Source of the DNA: Acetobacteraceae bacterium
GTDB taxonomy: Bacteria > Pseudomonadota > Alphaproteobacteria > Acetobacterales > Acetobacteraceae
Assembly (NCBI GenBank): GCA_027482245.1
Contig: JAIXWG010000032.1
Location: forward strand, 1 to 60,303
Reading direction: 5' to 3'
Length of the DNA: 60,303 nt
The notes beneath the pieces were generated by a model that worked only from the letters and a program-made list of their open reading frames with translations, searched no databases and was not told the DNA's origin. Positions 16,795 through 26,007 of this stretch are shown here, in pieces. The translations under genes and the position numbers were made by a program. Numbering within the stretch: position 1 is the stretch's first letter; each line of letters starts with the position of its first letter.

Positions 16795-18162
16795 TCAGCG
16801 CTTCATGTTGATGGTGTCCTGCAGCATCTCGTCGCTGGCCGTCACGATGCGGGTGTTGGAGGTGTAGGCCCGCTGCGCGAGGATGAGCTTCGAGAACTCC
16901 GCCGCGATGTCCACGTTCGACCGCTCGACCGACCCGGTCACCAGCTTGCCGACGCCGTTGGTGGAGGCATCGGTCACGCGCGCTTCCCCGCTTTCCGTCG
17001 TGCGCAGGAAGGCCTGGCCGTCCAGGCGCTGCAGCTTGTCCGGATCGTTGAAGGCCACGACCGGCACGCGCGCCACGATGCGCGTCTGGCCATTGTCGTA
17101 GTTCACCGCGACGTCGCCATTCTCCCGCACCGTCACGCCGGAATAGGCGCCGAGCGGCACGCCGTTCTGCGACAGGTCGCGCACCGTGTATTCCGTGCCG
17201 GCATACATGGTCAGCCCGGTCGGCACGCCGAAGCCGCCGAGGTTCAGCTGCACATCCTGGTCGCCGAAGCCGTAGTCGACGGTGAAGCCGAGATAGGCGG
17301 CATTGCCCGACTGCGTCGGCGCAGGCGTGGTGCCGGTGGTGTTGGCGACGCTGGTGATGGAGGAGATGGTGCCCGGCGCCGCCGTCACCACCGGCGGGCC
17401 GGCGGAGATCTGGCCGCCGAACTGCACATCCACGAAGCGCCCATCGGCGGGGTTCGTGGTGTCGTTCTCCGGCGTGATGCGGAGCCGCCAGGTGTCGGTA
17501 TCCAGGCGCCACCAATCCAGCGTCACCTGCTGCTGGTTGCCGAGCGCGTCGTAGATCTGGATCACGCTGCTGACGGGGTTCTCCGCCGGCGCCCAGGGCG
17601 CGGCGGCGGGAATCGCGGCGACCGCGTCCACATTGCTCGGCAAATTCGCGGCCAGGTCGATCGTGGTGGTCGGCACCGGGTTGTAGACCAGTTCGGAGAT
17701 GCGGATCGGGTCCAGCGTGGTGCGGTCCGGCTGGCCCGTCGCCAGCATCTGCCAGCCCTCCAGGTAGTAGCCGCTGCCGTTCACCATGTAGCCGTCGCGG
17801 TCCATGGCGAAGTCGCCGGCGCGGGTGAACATCTGCCGGTCGTCGAAGATCACGTCGGCGCCGGAGCCGCCGCGCGACTGCGCGACGGAGAAGAAGCCCT
17901 GGCCCGCGATCGCCATGGCGAGCGGGTTCTCCACCTGCTCGATCGTGCCCTGCACGGTGTTGGTGTAGTCCGGCCGCGCCTCGACCGAGCCCGGCATGTT
18001 CAGCCGCAGGTTCGACCGCGTCAGCCAGTTGGTGAAGTTGGTGTCGGTGCGCTTGAAGCCGACGGTCTGGCTGTTGGCGACGTTGTCGGAGACATGGCCC
18101 AGCGCGCGGGCCTGCGCGGCAAGGCCGCTGATCGCGGTGGTCATCGAGCCGAGCAGCGACAT
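16795..18162 (-). CDS. flgE: Flagellar hook protein FlgE
   Basis: 455 residues. N-terminus MSLLGSMTTAISGLAAQARA, then DNVANSQTVGFKRTDTNF (rod/hook signature), ANPLA-type sequence ENPLAMAIAGQGFFSV, FlgE core DALGNQQQVTLDWW, and the C-terminal SKLILAQRAYTSNTRIVTAS helix. These match hook protein in order and length. ATG 18162 is preceded by GGAG at ten bases. The same frame stays open far upstream antisense to fliK, but that part is a GC artefact. A near-perfect sigma-54 promoter lies 72-86 bases upstream. Confidence 0.96.
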   Translation of the reverse strand: MSLLGSMTTAISGLAAQARALGHVSDNVANSQTVGFKRTDTNFTNWLTRSNLRLNMPGSVEARPDYTNTVQGTIEQVENPLAMAIAGQGFFSVAQSRGGSGADVIFDDRQMFTRAGDFAMDRDGYMVNGSGYYLEGWQMLATGQPDRTTLDPIRISELVYNPVPTTTIDLAANLPSNVDAVAAIPAAAPWAPAENPVSSVIQIYDALGNQQQVTLDWWRLDTDTWRLRITPENDTTNPADGRFVDVQFGGQISAGPPVVTAAPGTISSITSVANTTGTTPAPTQSGNAAYLGFTVDYGFGDQDVQLNLGGFGVPTGLTMYAGTEYTVRDLSQNGVPLGAYSGVTVRENGDVAVNYDNGQTRIVARVPVVAFNDPDKLQRLDGQAFLRTTESGEARVTDASTNGVGKLVTGSVERSNVDIAAEFSKLILAQRAYTSNTRIVTASDEMLQDTINMKR

Positions 18163-18233
18163 GGTCCGGATGCTCCAGAAAGGGTGGGGGCGCCCCCTGG
18201 GGTCTAGTGGGGGGGGCCTTGGCGGGGCCCAGC

Positions 18234-18248
18234 GCAACCGGCGTGCCA
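18234..18248 (-). promoter_or_regulatory. Sigma-54 (RpoN) promoter for the flgE series
   Basis: On the minus strand the sequence is TGGCACGCCGGTTGC, an exact match to the -24/-12 consensus TGGCACG-N4-TTGC with correct spacing. The -12 GC is at 18235-18234, so transcription should start near 18222 and read into flgE (ATG 18162). RpoN control of hook genes is well known in flagellated alphaproteobacteria. Confidence 0.85.
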
Positions 18249-18342
18249 GCCCTTTCGCCGGCCGGCACGGCGAGTCCTGCCCGGCGGCGGCAGATCCTGC
18301 CGGGTGATGGCCCGCTTCTGCCGGCGCGCGGCGCGCCACCCC

Positions 18343-18357
18343 TGGCATGGCGGTTGC
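18343..18357 (+). promoter_or_regulatory. Sigma-54 (RpoN) promoter for fliK-flgD
   Basis: TGGCATGGCGGTTGC matches TGGCACG-N4-TTGC with one mismatch (T for C) and exact spacing. The predicted start is near 18369, 22 bases before ATG 18391. It therefore supports 18391 as the fliK start and argues against the upstream ATGs at 18304/18307, which lie before the promoter. Confidence 0.8.
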
Positions 18358-18390
18358 GCTGGCCGCGCCGAACTGCATCCGGCGCCCCGC

Positions 18391-20361
18391 ATGGACCTGC
18401 CCCTTCCCCTCGGCCCGTCTTCCGCCCCCCCCGCATCGCCCCTGCCTGCCGCTGGCGGGGCCGCGGGCCGGGGTGGGGGCGCGGCGCCCGGCCGCTTCGG
18501 CCGGGTGCTGGAGCAAGCCGTGGGCGCGCGGGGCGAGGCCGCGGGCGCGGACACCCCGGTCGCCGCCGCTTCCGCGGCCGCGGCAGCACCCCCGGCCCCC
18601 GCTGGCGACCAGGCCGCGGCGCCCGGGCCCGCCGGCACGGAGGCCGGCGCCGCCCCGGTCGCCGAGGCCGTCGCCGAGACACTCGCCGGGACGGCGTCCG
18701 AGGAGGTCCCCGAGGCGCAAGCGGCCCGCCCGGCTGAGCCCGCCGTCACGCTGCCGGTCGTGCCGCCGGCCGCCCCGGCGCCGGTGACGGCGCTGTCCAT
18801 CGAACAGGCGATGGCCGGCCTGCCCGCCACACCCCCGCCCGCCCCGGCGCCCCCGGTTGCGCCCATCCCGGCGCCCCCCCCGGCGCCCGCTGGCGCGCCG
18901 GCCCTGGTGGCCCCGCCCGCCCCGCCCGTTGCCGCCCCGCCGGCCCTGGCCGGGGACCTGGCGCCGGCGGTGCCCGCGGCGCTGCCCGATATCCCGCCCG
19001 TCGCGATGCCGGACGCGCCGCCCGTCGCCCCAGCCCCCCTGGCGGCGGAGGCAGCCGCGGCGCCGCCCGCCACGGCACCCCTCGAAGGCGCTCCGGCCCC
19101 CGAGGCCGCACCGCCGCCCGCGGCGCCACCCGCGCCCGGTGCCACGGCAACGCCGCGCGATGCGGCTACCCCGGCCGCGCCGCCCGCAATCCAGCCGGAC
19201 CCCGCCGCGGCGCCAACACCCGCGCCGCCGGCCGGGCCCGCCACCGCGCCGGCCCTGGCGGCCACCCCGGCCGCCACACCGGACGCGACCCCCGTGCCGA
19301 TGCCCGCCCGCGCGGAGCTTGCCGCCGTGCCCGGTGCCGCCCCGGCGACGGCCGCCGGCGCGACGCCGTCCCCCGCCGCGGCACCCGCCGAGCCCCCGGC
19401 CCCGCAGCAGGCCGCCAGCCAGGCCAAGAGCCAGGCGCAAGCCGCCGCCGCCCCCAGCCCGCCGATGGCGGGTGTCATCGTCACCGCCGCGCAGCCCGCC
19501 GCCAGCCGGCCCGCCGCCCCCCGCACGCCCGCGGTGCAGGAGGCCGCGCCCGCCACCGTCCCCGCCGCGACGCGCGCGGAGGCCGCTTCCCCGCCATCCG
19601 CGCCCCCCGCGATCGCCACCGATCCGCTGCCCCCGACGCTCGACGGCACCGCCCCGGAGCCCCCCCCGGTCGGCACCGCCGCCACGCCGGCCGCCATCCA
19701 TGCGGGCACGGTCCCGGACGCAGCGCCGCCCGACCTGCCGCCGCCGCTCCCCGCGGCGGAGCGTCACGGCGCGCCCCATGCCGCCGAGTCGCGCCTTGAG
19801 GCTCCGGCTGCGCCGCCGCCGGCGCCGCCGCTCGACCCCGCGCCGCGCACGCCGCCGGTCCTGGCCCGCGCCGCCGCCGCCACCCCCGTCGCCTGGCCCG
19901 CCCGCCAAGTCGCGCCCTTCGCGGTCGCGCTGGCGCTCGGCACCGATTCCAGCCTGACGCTGACGCTCGATCCCGTGGAACTCGGCCGGGTGGAGGTCTC
20001 GATCGACCGCCGCCGGGGGGAGGCGCTGGTGCGCGTCACGGCGGAACGTGCCGACACGCTCGCGCTGCTGCAGCGGGATGCGCGGGAGTTGCAGCAGGCG
20101 CTGTCCGATGCCGGGCTCGGGGAGGGGGGGACCAGCCTGTCCTTCAGCCTCGGCGATGGCAGCGCGGCGCGGGACCAGGCGCGTGACCAGGCCCAGGGCA
20201 GCCAGGGCCAGGGGTTCCAAGGCCAGGGATCACAGGGCCAGGGCGCCCCGGGCGGGCGCGCCGCCGCGCCGGGCCTGCGTGATGCCGGCCCCGCCAACAG
20301 CCTCGGTGTCATCCATCGCCAGGGGGCCGCGCATCGCGGCCTCCTCGACCTTGCCGTTTGA
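18391..20361 (+). CDS. fliK: Flagellar hook-length control protein FliK
   Basis: 656 residues. Residues ~1-500 are almost entirely Ala and Pro with scattered Val/Gly, a long disordered region. The C-terminal domain (LGTDSSLTLTLDPVELGRVE, then VRVTAERADTLALLQRDA and LQQALSDAGL) is the FliK hook-length control domain. A Gln/Gly-rich stretch (SQGQGFQGQGSQGQG) follows. FliK is secreted as a molecular ruler and switches export specificity by contacting FlhB. The start is set by the sigma-54 promoter just upstream. Its stop overlaps the flgD ribosome-binding site. Confidence 0.88.
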   Translation: MDLPLPLGPSSAPPASPLPAAGGAAGRGGGAAPGRFGRVLEQAVGARGEAAGADTPVAAASAAAAAPPAPAGDQAAAPGPAGTEAGAAPVAEAVAETLAGTASEEVPEAQAARPAEPAVTLPVVPPAAPAPVTALSIEQAMAGLPATPPPAPAPPVAPIPAPPPAPAGAPALVAPPAPPVAAPPALAGDLAPAVPAALPDIPPVAMPDAPPVAPAPLAAEAAAAPPATAPLEGAPAPEAAPPPAAPPAPGATATPRDAATPAAPPAIQPDPAAAPTPAPPAGPATAPALAATPAATPDATPVPMPARAELAAVPGAAPATAAGATPSPAAAPAEPPAPQQAASQAKSQAQAAAAPSPPMAGVIVTAAQPAASRPAAPRTPAVQEAAPATVPAATRAEAASPPSAPPAIATDPLPPTLDGTAPEPPPVGTAATPAAIHAGTVPDAAPPDLPPPLPAAERHGAPHAAESRLEAPAAPPPAPPLDPAPRTPPVLARAAAATPVAWPARQVAPFAVALALGTDSSLTLTLDPVELGRVEVSIDRRRGEALVRVTAERADTLALLQRDARELQQALSDAGLGEGGTSLSFSLGDGSAARDQARDQAQGSQGQGFQGQGSQGQGAPGGRAAAPGLRDAGPANSLGVIHRQGAAHRGLLDLAV

Positions 20362-20373
20362 AGGAGAACCGCG

Positions 20374-21042
20374 ATGAGCGGCAGCATCACCGCGCCCACC
20401 ACCCGGACCACCTCCGGCACCGCCGCGACCGGCAACAGCAACAGGCTGTCGGCGGACCTCAACACCTTCCTGCGGCTGCTGACGACGCAGCTGCAGAACC
20501 AGGACCCGACCCAGCCGATGGACGCCAACCAGCTGACGCAGCAGCTGGTGCAGTTCTCGACCGTCGAGCAGCAGATGAACACCAACACCACGCTGCAATC
20601 GCTGCTGTCGCTGCAGCAGGCGGGGCAGCTGGGCCAGGCGGCCTCGCTGGTCGGCAACCGCGTGACGGTGGCGTCGGACCGGCTGCCGCTGCAGAACGGC
20701 AGCGCCACGGTCAACCTGCCCGCGGCCGGCGCCGCCCGCTCCGCGCGGATCGAGATCCGCGACACCACCGGCAACCTGGTGCGCAGCCAGACCGTGCCCC
20801 TCGGCACCGCCGCCAGCAGCTGGCAGTGGGACGGCAAGGATGCGCGCGGGAGGCAGCAGGACGATGGCGGCTATCGCCTGACGGTGACGGGCCTCGCCAG
20901 CGATGGTGGCCGCGTGGACATCGACCACACCGTGACCGCCGCCGTCACCGGCGCGACGCGCGTCGATGGTGCGGTCACGCTGAAGATGGGCGCGGTGAAT
21001 GTCGGCTACGACGCCATCCGCGACATCGTCGCGGCGCGATAG
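20374..21042 (+). CDS. flgD: Flagellar hook assembly scaffold protein FlgD
   Basis: 222 residues. LSADLNTFLRLLTTQLQNQD, PMDANQLTQQLVQFSTVEQQ is the FlgD N-terminal signature; residues ~75-215 form the Ig/tudor-like part (ARIEIRDTTGNLVRSQ, WQWDGKDARGRQQDDGGYRL). FlgD caps the growing hook while FlgE subunits add. AAGGAG at 20361-20366 lies seven bases before the ATG and overlaps the fliK stop codon, so the two genes are co-expressed. Convergent with pgi two bases later. Confidence 0.96.
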   Translation: MSGSITAPTTRTTSGTAATGNSNRLSADLNTFLRLLTTQLQNQDPTQPMDANQLTQQLVQFSTVEQQMNTNTTLQSLLSLQQAGQLGQAASLVGNRVTVASDRLPLQNGSATVNLPAAGAARSARIEIRDTTGNLVRSQTVPLGTAASSWQWDGKDARGRQQDDGGYRLTVTGLASDGGRVDIDHTVTAAVTGATRVDGAVTLKMGAVNVGYDAIRDIVAAR

Positions 21043-21044
21043 GC

Positions 21045-22664
21045 TTACGACTGCAACCGCCGGATCGCCGCCACCATCGCCGCCGTGGCGGCATCCGCGG
21101 CCGGGGCCTCGCCGGCCAGGGCCGGCAAAATGCCGCCCGCCAGCTGCTTGCCCAGCTCCACGCCCCATTGGTCGAAGGGATTGATCCCCCAGAAGGCGCC
21201 GAGGCAGGCGACCTTGTGCTCGTACAGCGCGACCAGCGCGCCAAGCGTCCCGGGCGTCAGCGCCGGCAGCAGGATGGAGACGCTGGGCCGGTTGCCCGGG
21301 AAGGTGCGGTGCGGCGCCAGGCGGTCGATCTCGGCCGGCGGCAGGGGGCCGCGCGCCATCTCCGCCCGCGCCTCCGCCTCCGTCCGGCCGCGGGCCAGGG
21401 CCTCCGCCTGCGCCAGGGCATTGGCCAGCAGGATGCGGTGGCTGTCCGCATGGCCGTGGTCGGGCCGCGCCACCAGCACAAAATCGACCGGCACCGGCGT
21501 GGTGCCCTGGTGGATCAGCTGCAGGAAGGAATGCTGCGCATTGGTCCCCGGCTCCCCGAACACCACGGGCCCGGTCGCGTGCGCGACGGGTGCGCCCGAT
21601 ACCGTCACGCGCTTGCCGAGGCTTTCCATCTCCAGCTGCTGGAGATGGGCGGCGAAGCGTGACAGGCGTTCGTCATAGGGCAGCACGGCGCGGGCGGGGT
21701 AGCCCAGCGCATTCACGTGCCAGACCTCCGTCGCCGCCAGCAGCAGCGGCAGGTTGGTGGCCTCGGGCGCCGACAGGAAATGCTCGTCCATCGCCCGCGC
21801 GCCGGCCAGCAGGGCCTCGAAGGCCTCCATCCCGCAGGCCAGCGCGATGGAAAGCCCGACCGCCGACCACAGACTGAACCGCCCGCCCACCCAGTCCCGG
21901 AAGCCGAAGACGCGGTCGGGCGCGATGCCGAAGGCGGCGGTGGCCGGCAGGTTGGTGGACAGCGCCGCGAGATGCGACCCCGCCGCCTGCTCCCCCAGTG
22001 CATCCGCCAGCCACCCCTTCACCAGCCGGGCATTGGCCATCGTCTCCTGCGTCGTGAAGGTCTTGGACGCCACCAGCACCAGCGTCCGCGCGGGGTCGAG
22101 CGTGGGGCGCAGCGCTTCCCAAGCATGGGCATCGACATTGGCCAGGTAGTGCGCGCGCATCGGCATGCCCGGCCGCCACAGCGCCCGCGCCACCATGGCG
22201 GGGCCGAGGTCCGACCCCCCGATGCCGATATTCACCACATCGGTGAAGCGATCCCCCCGCGCGCCGGTGATGGCCCCGTCATGGACCCCGCGGACGAAGC
22301 CCGCCATCGCGGCCAGCGTACCGTGCACGGCGGCGGAGGCGTCTTCGGATCCCGCGCGGAAGGCGCCCGCCGGCCCGCGCAGCGCCATGTGCAGCGCGGC
22401 GCGCGCCTCCGTGCCGTTCACCGCCTGCCCGGCGGCCATGGCATCACGGAAGGCCGCCACGCCCCGCGCACGGGCCAGCGCCAGCAGCGCATCCAGGATG
22501 GCCGGCGTCAGCGCGGTGCGCGACAGGTCGAGCGACAGGCCGGCGGCGTGGTGGGTGAAGGCGCTCGCGCGGTCGGGATCGGCATCCAGCAGGGGGCGGA
22601 TGGCCGCGGCGCCGGGCTGGCGGCCGAGTGCCAGCAGCGCCTCCCAAGCCTCACCATCCGTCAT
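21045..22664 (-). CDS. pgi: Glucose-6-phosphate isomerase
   Basis: 539 residues, normal length. Recognised by VVNIGIGGSDLGPAMVARAL, VASKTFTTQETMANA, DWVGGRFSLWSAVG, GEPGTNAQHSFLQLIHQGT and the C-terminal YEHKVACLGAFWGINPFDQW with GVELGKQLA, which include the catalytic Glu, His and Lys. Interconverts glucose-6-phosphate and fructose-6-phosphate in the cytosol. ATG 22664 is preceded by GAAGGGA at a suitable distance; 15 further upstream codons in frame lack this. It diverges from the hybrid kinase gene. Confidence 0.97.
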   Translation of the reverse strand: MTDGEAWEALLALGRQPGAAAIRPLLDADPDRASAFTHHAAGLSLDLSRTALTPAILDALLALARARGVAAFRDAMAAGQAVNGTEARAALHMALRGPAGAFRAGSEDASAAVHGTLAAMAGFVRGVHDGAITGARGDRFTDVVNIGIGGSDLGPAMVARALWRPGMPMRAHYLANVDAHAWEALRPTLDPARTLVLVASKTFTTQETMANARLVKGWLADALGEQAAGSHLAALSTNLPATAAFGIAPDRVFGFRDWVGGRFSLWSAVGLSIALACGMEAFEALLAGARAMDEHFLSAPEATNLPLLLAATEVWHVNALGYPARAVLPYDERLSRFAAHLQQLEMESLGKRVTVSGAPVAHATGPVVFGEPGTNAQHSFLQLIHQGTTPVPVDFVLVARPDHGHADSHRILLANALAQAEALARGRTEAEARAEMARGPLPPAEIDRLAPHRTFPGNRPSVSILLPALTPGTLGALVALYEHKVACLGAFWGINPFDQWGVELGKQLAGGILPALAGEAPAADAATAAMVAAIRRLQS

Positions 22665-22782
22665 GCCCGTTCCCTTCGACTGTTCCACCGGCCCAACCTC
22701 CGGCGGCACCCTAACGAGCGTGTGCCCGCTACGGTTCTCGGTCTAGATACCGTTCCGGCAGAGGCATGCGAAGGGAAGCGGA

Positions 22783-25779
22783 ATGGAGGATCGCGCGGTG
22801 CGGCGGCAGGCAGGGCAGGGGCGACCGGTGGCGCAGGGGGGGCGCTGGCTGACGCTCAGCCTGGCGGCCTTCGCGCTGATCGCCACCTGGCTGTTCGGCG
22901 CCACCGTGCTGGTGGACCGCCAGGCGACGCTCGACCAGGGCTGGACGGATGCGGAGAACACGGCCGCGCTGCTCGCCCAGCATACCGACCGCGTGCTGCG
23001 CATCGCCGCCATCACCACCGACCGTGTCGTGGCCCTGGTGGAACGCCATGGGCTGGAGGAGCTGGGGGAGCGCCGGCAGCCCCTGCTGGCGGCGCTGGCG
23101 CATGGCACGGCCGAGGTCTCCAAGATCTGGATCATGGATGCGGCGGGCCATGTGGCCGCGAGCAGCGAGGGCACGCTGCTGCTGGGGCAAGATTATGCGC
23201 ACCGCCCCTATTTCGCGCCCCTGCGGGAAGGCGGGCAGGACCACATCTCCGGCATGCTCTACACCCGCCCGGAGAATGGCTGGTTCTACAGCTGGAGCCG
23301 CGCGCTGCGCGATGACCAGGGCCGGCTCTTCGCGGTGATCGTCACCGCCATCAGCGGCAGCGACATGGGGCAGGTGGCGGCGGGGCTGGACCTGGGGCCG
23401 GGCGCCATGCTGCGCCTGTCCCGCCAGGACGGCACGGTGGTGATGCAGTGGCCGCTGCCACCGGTCGGCACGACCGCGGTGCCAGCGCCGGACCCGCTGC
23501 CCGGCCCGATCGGGCGGCGGGAGGATGTGGCCCCCGACGGCAGCCGGCGCCTGGTGGCCTGGAGCAGCACGCCCGGCCTGGCGCTGGTCGCCACCGCCGC
23601 CGTGTCCCGCGATCATGTGCTGGCCCCCTTCCATGCCCGCCTGATGCGCAACGGCCTGCTGTTCGGCGCCGCCATCGCCATCGCCGGCCTGCTGGGCCGC
23701 GCCGCGCTGCGCGCCACGCGGCGGGAGGCGGAGGCCCTCGCCTCCGCCGAGGAACGCGGCAGCGCCCTCGCCTTCGCCCTGGCGGAGCGGGAGGACCTGC
23801 TGGCCTCCGTGCAGGAAGGCGAGGCGCGGCTGCGCCTGGCGGAACAGGCCGGCGGCATCGGGCTGTGGGACTGGGACCTGCGCGACGGGCGGCTGACGCT
23901 GGTCGGCGATGTCTTCCTGGCCTGGGGGCTGCGCATCCGCCGCCGCGTCTCCACCCGCGCCGCGCTGCGTGCCGTGCACGCGGCGGACCGGCCCGCCCTG
24001 GCCGCCGCCCTGGACGCCGCCGTGCGGGGCGATGCGCCGCTCGACAGCGAATTCCGCCTGGCGCCCGCGCGGCCCCTGGCCGGCGCCGACCGCTGGATCG
24101 GCGTGCGGGCGGAGGTGCGCCGCGCGATGGATGGGGAGGCGCGGCGCATGCTCGGCATCGCGCTCGACGTCACGGCGCGGCGGCGGGAGGCCATGGCCCT
24201 GGCGGAAGCCAACGCCCATCTGGAACGCCGCGTGGCGGAACGCACCGGCGCGCTGGCCGATGCCAATGCCCGGCTGCGGGAAGGGGAGGCGCGGTTCCGC
24301 GGCATCTTCGACGCCACCTTCCAGTTCATCGGCCTGCTGTCGCCCGACGGCACGGTGCTGGAGACGAATGACGCGCTGCTGCGCCTGGTCGGCACCGACG
24401 GCGCCGCCGTCACCGGCCGCAAATCCTGGGAAGCCCCGTGGTGGCCGGAGGAGGAGGTGGAGGCTGTGCGCGCTTCCGTCCGCCAGGCCGCGGAAGGCGG
24501 CTTCGTGCGGCGGGAAGCGCGCATGCGCGCGGCAGACGGCACCATCATCACGGTGGACTTCTCCATCAAGCCGGTGCGGGGGGAGGATGGGATCGTCTCC
24601 CTCCTCGTCCCCGAGGCGCGCGACGTCACCGCGCTGAAGGTCGCGCAGGCGCAGCTGCTGGAAGCGCAGAAGATGGAGACGCTGGGCCGCCTGACCGGCG
24701 GCGTGGCGCATGACTTCAACAACCTGCTGATGGCGGTGATGGGCAACCTGGCCCTGGCCCGCAAGCGGCTCGGCGACGCACCGCCCCCGGCCGTGATCCG
24801 CCACCTCGATGCCGCGACGCTGGGTGCCGAGCGTGGCGCGCAGCTGACGCAGCGTCTGCTGGCCTTCGCGCGGCGGCAGGACCTCAAGCCCTCCGCCGTC
24901 GACCTCTCGGCGCTGCTGCACGGGCTGCGCGACCTGATCGCGCGTTCCGCCGGCCCGCGCGTGACGGTGGCCGTGCAGGCGAACGCCGGCCTGCCGCCCG
25001 CGCTGGTCGATCCGCATGCGCTGGAACTGGCGCTGATCAACCTGGTGGTGAACGCGCGGGACGCCATGCCCGATGGCGGGCGGATCGAGGTGGTGGTGGA
25101 GGATGCGCCGCCACCACCCGGCCTGGGCGGGGATACGCCGGCGGCGCGGATGCTGCGGATCGCGGTCACCGATACCGGCCACGGGATGGACGCCACCACG
25201 CTCGCCCGCGCGGTGGAGCCCTTCTTCTCCACCAAGGGGCCGGGGCAGGGCACGGGGCTCGGCCTGTCCATGGTGCATGGCCTGGCGCACCAGTCCGGCG
25301 GCGCCTTCACCATCGACAGCACCCCGGGCGAGGGCACGACCTGCACCCTGTGGCTGCCCCGTTCCCCCGCGCCGGTGGAGGCCGTGGCCGTCCCGCCGGA
25401 ATCGCCCGCCCCGGTCGGCACCGGCCGCGTGCTGCTGGTGGATGACGAACCGCTGGTGCTGGACAGCACCGCCGCGCTGATCGAGGAACTGGGCTATGAG
25501 GTGGTGACCGCCACCTCCGGCGAGGCGGCGCTGGCGCTGCTGGAAGCGGCCAGTGATCCCTTCCGCGCCGTGGTCACGGATTTCGCCATGCCGGGCATGA
25601 CGGGCGCGGCGCTGGCCGGGCGGATCGCGGCGCTGCATCCAGGCCTTCCCGTCATCCTTGCCACCGGCCATGCCGGTCCCTGGCCGGACACGCCCGGCCC
25701 GCAGCGCCTGGCCAAGCCCTACAGCCTGGCGGAGCTTGCCATGGCGCTGGACTCCGCCCTGGCCCGCGCGGCGGCCTGA
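22783..25779 (+). CDS. Membrane hybrid histidine kinase (periplasmic sensor-PAS-PAS-HisKA-HATPase-REC)
   Basis: 998 residues. TM1 (~22-44) and TM2 (~295-315) flank a periplasmic dCache-like sensor (DYAHRPYFAPLREGGQDHIS, ENGWFYSWSRALRDDQGRLF). Then come a linker helix, two PAS domains (~350-470 and ~500-630, the second with FDATFQFIGLLSPDGTVLE), the H-box LTGGVAHDFNNLLMAVMGNL (His ~643), N-box INLVVNARDAMPDGG, G-boxes DTGHGMD and GTGLGLS, and a receiver (LLVDDEPLV, Asp ~933 in VVTDFAMPGMTG). AAGGGAA precedes the ATG. Ligand and regulon are unknown. The layout resembles HisKA/PAS hybrid kinases common in this family of bacteria. Confidence 0.93.
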   Translation: MEDRAVRRQAGQGRPVAQGGRWLTLSLAAFALIATWLFGATVLVDRQATLDQGWTDAENTAALLAQHTDRVLRIAAITTDRVVALVERHGLEELGERRQPLLAALAHGTAEVSKIWIMDAAGHVAASSEGTLLLGQDYAHRPYFAPLREGGQDHISGMLYTRPENGWFYSWSRALRDDQGRLFAVIVTAISGSDMGQVAAGLDLGPGAMLRLSRQDGTVVMQWPLPPVGTTAVPAPDPLPGPIGRREDVAPDGSRRLVAWSSTPGLALVATAAVSRDHVLAPFHARLMRNGLLFGAAIAIAGLLGRAALRATRREAEALASAEERGSALAFALAEREDLLASVQEGEARLRLAEQAGGIGLWDWDLRDGRLTLVGDVFLAWGLRIRRRVSTRAALRAVHAADRPALAAALDAAVRGDAPLDSEFRLAPARPLAGADRWIGVRAEVRRAMDGEARRMLGIALDVTARRREAMALAEANAHLERRVAERTGALADANARLREGEARFRGIFDATFQFIGLLSPDGTVLETNDALLRLVGTDGAAVTGRKSWEAPWWPEEEVEAVRASVRQAAEGGFVRREARMRAADGTIITVDFSIKPVRGEDGIVSLLVPEARDVTALKVAQAQLLEAQKMETLGRLTGGVAHDFNNLLMAVMGNLALARKRLGDAPPPAVIRHLDAATLGAERGAQLTQRLLAFARRQDLKPSAVDLSALLHGLRDLIARSAGPRVTVAVQANAGLPPALVDPHALELALINLVVNARDAMPDGGRIEVVVEDAPPPPGLGGDTPAARMLRIAVTDTGHGMDATTLARAVEPFFSTKGPGQGTGLGLSMVHGLAHQSGGAFTIDSTPGEGTTCTLWLPRSPAPVEAVAVPPESPAPVGTGRVLLVDDEPLVLDSTAALIEELGYEVVTATSGEAALALLEAASDPFRAVVTDFAMPGMTGAALAGRIAALHPGLPVILATGHAGPWPDTPGPQRLAKPYSLAELAMALDSALARAAA

Positions 25780-25781
25780 AT

Positions 25782-25815
25782 GCCAACGGCCGATTTCATC
25801 GCCCGTTGGCTTTTT
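25782..25815 (+). terminator. Rho-independent terminator after the hybrid kinase
   Basis: GCCAACGG (25782-25789) pairs with CCGTTGGC (25803-25810) across a 13-base loop and is followed by five Ts, three bases after the stop codon. Confidence 0.8.
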
Positions 25816-25836
25816 CCGTGCCCTCAAACGCCGGGC

Positions 25837-25909
25837 GCCGGCTCCGCCGGCTTGGCTTCGCCGGACTGCCGGCGGGCCGCATTCGCGGCCTCGGCCGGCT
25901 TTGCCGGCC
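25837..25909. repeat. Cluster of three perfect small hairpins
   Basis: GCCGGC-TCC-GCCGGC (25837-25851), GGCCGC-ATTC-GCGGCC (25875-25890) and GGCCGGC-TTT-GCCGGCC (25893-25909) follow one another in a non-coding gap of 228 bases between the kinase and the SDR gene. They resemble REP-type palindrome clusters. No gene is visible here. Confidence 0.7.
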
Positions 25910-26007
25910 GCAGTTCAGGCGTTGGAAGGATTGGCATGACTCCCGCGTTGACCATCGGTGAGGCTTGGGCGTATTCCTCCTATCCATAGAAGGATTGGAG
26001 GAAGCGC

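Noticed and set aside
18304..18390. Upstream start for fliK at 18304
   Set aside because: It lies before the predicted sigma-54 transcription start (~18369) and adds only a basic, low-complexity leader.
18163..20220. Long minus-strand frame upstream of flgE (part of a 1,141-codon frame)
   Set aside because: It is antisense to fliK, Gly/Arg-rich low complexity, and crosses the two sigma-54 promoters. FlgE starts at 18162.
22729..25827. 1,032-codon minus frame opposite the hybrid kinase
   Set aside because: Arg/Gly/Gln-rich shadow of a kinase gene with clear domains and a ribosome-binding site on the plus strand.
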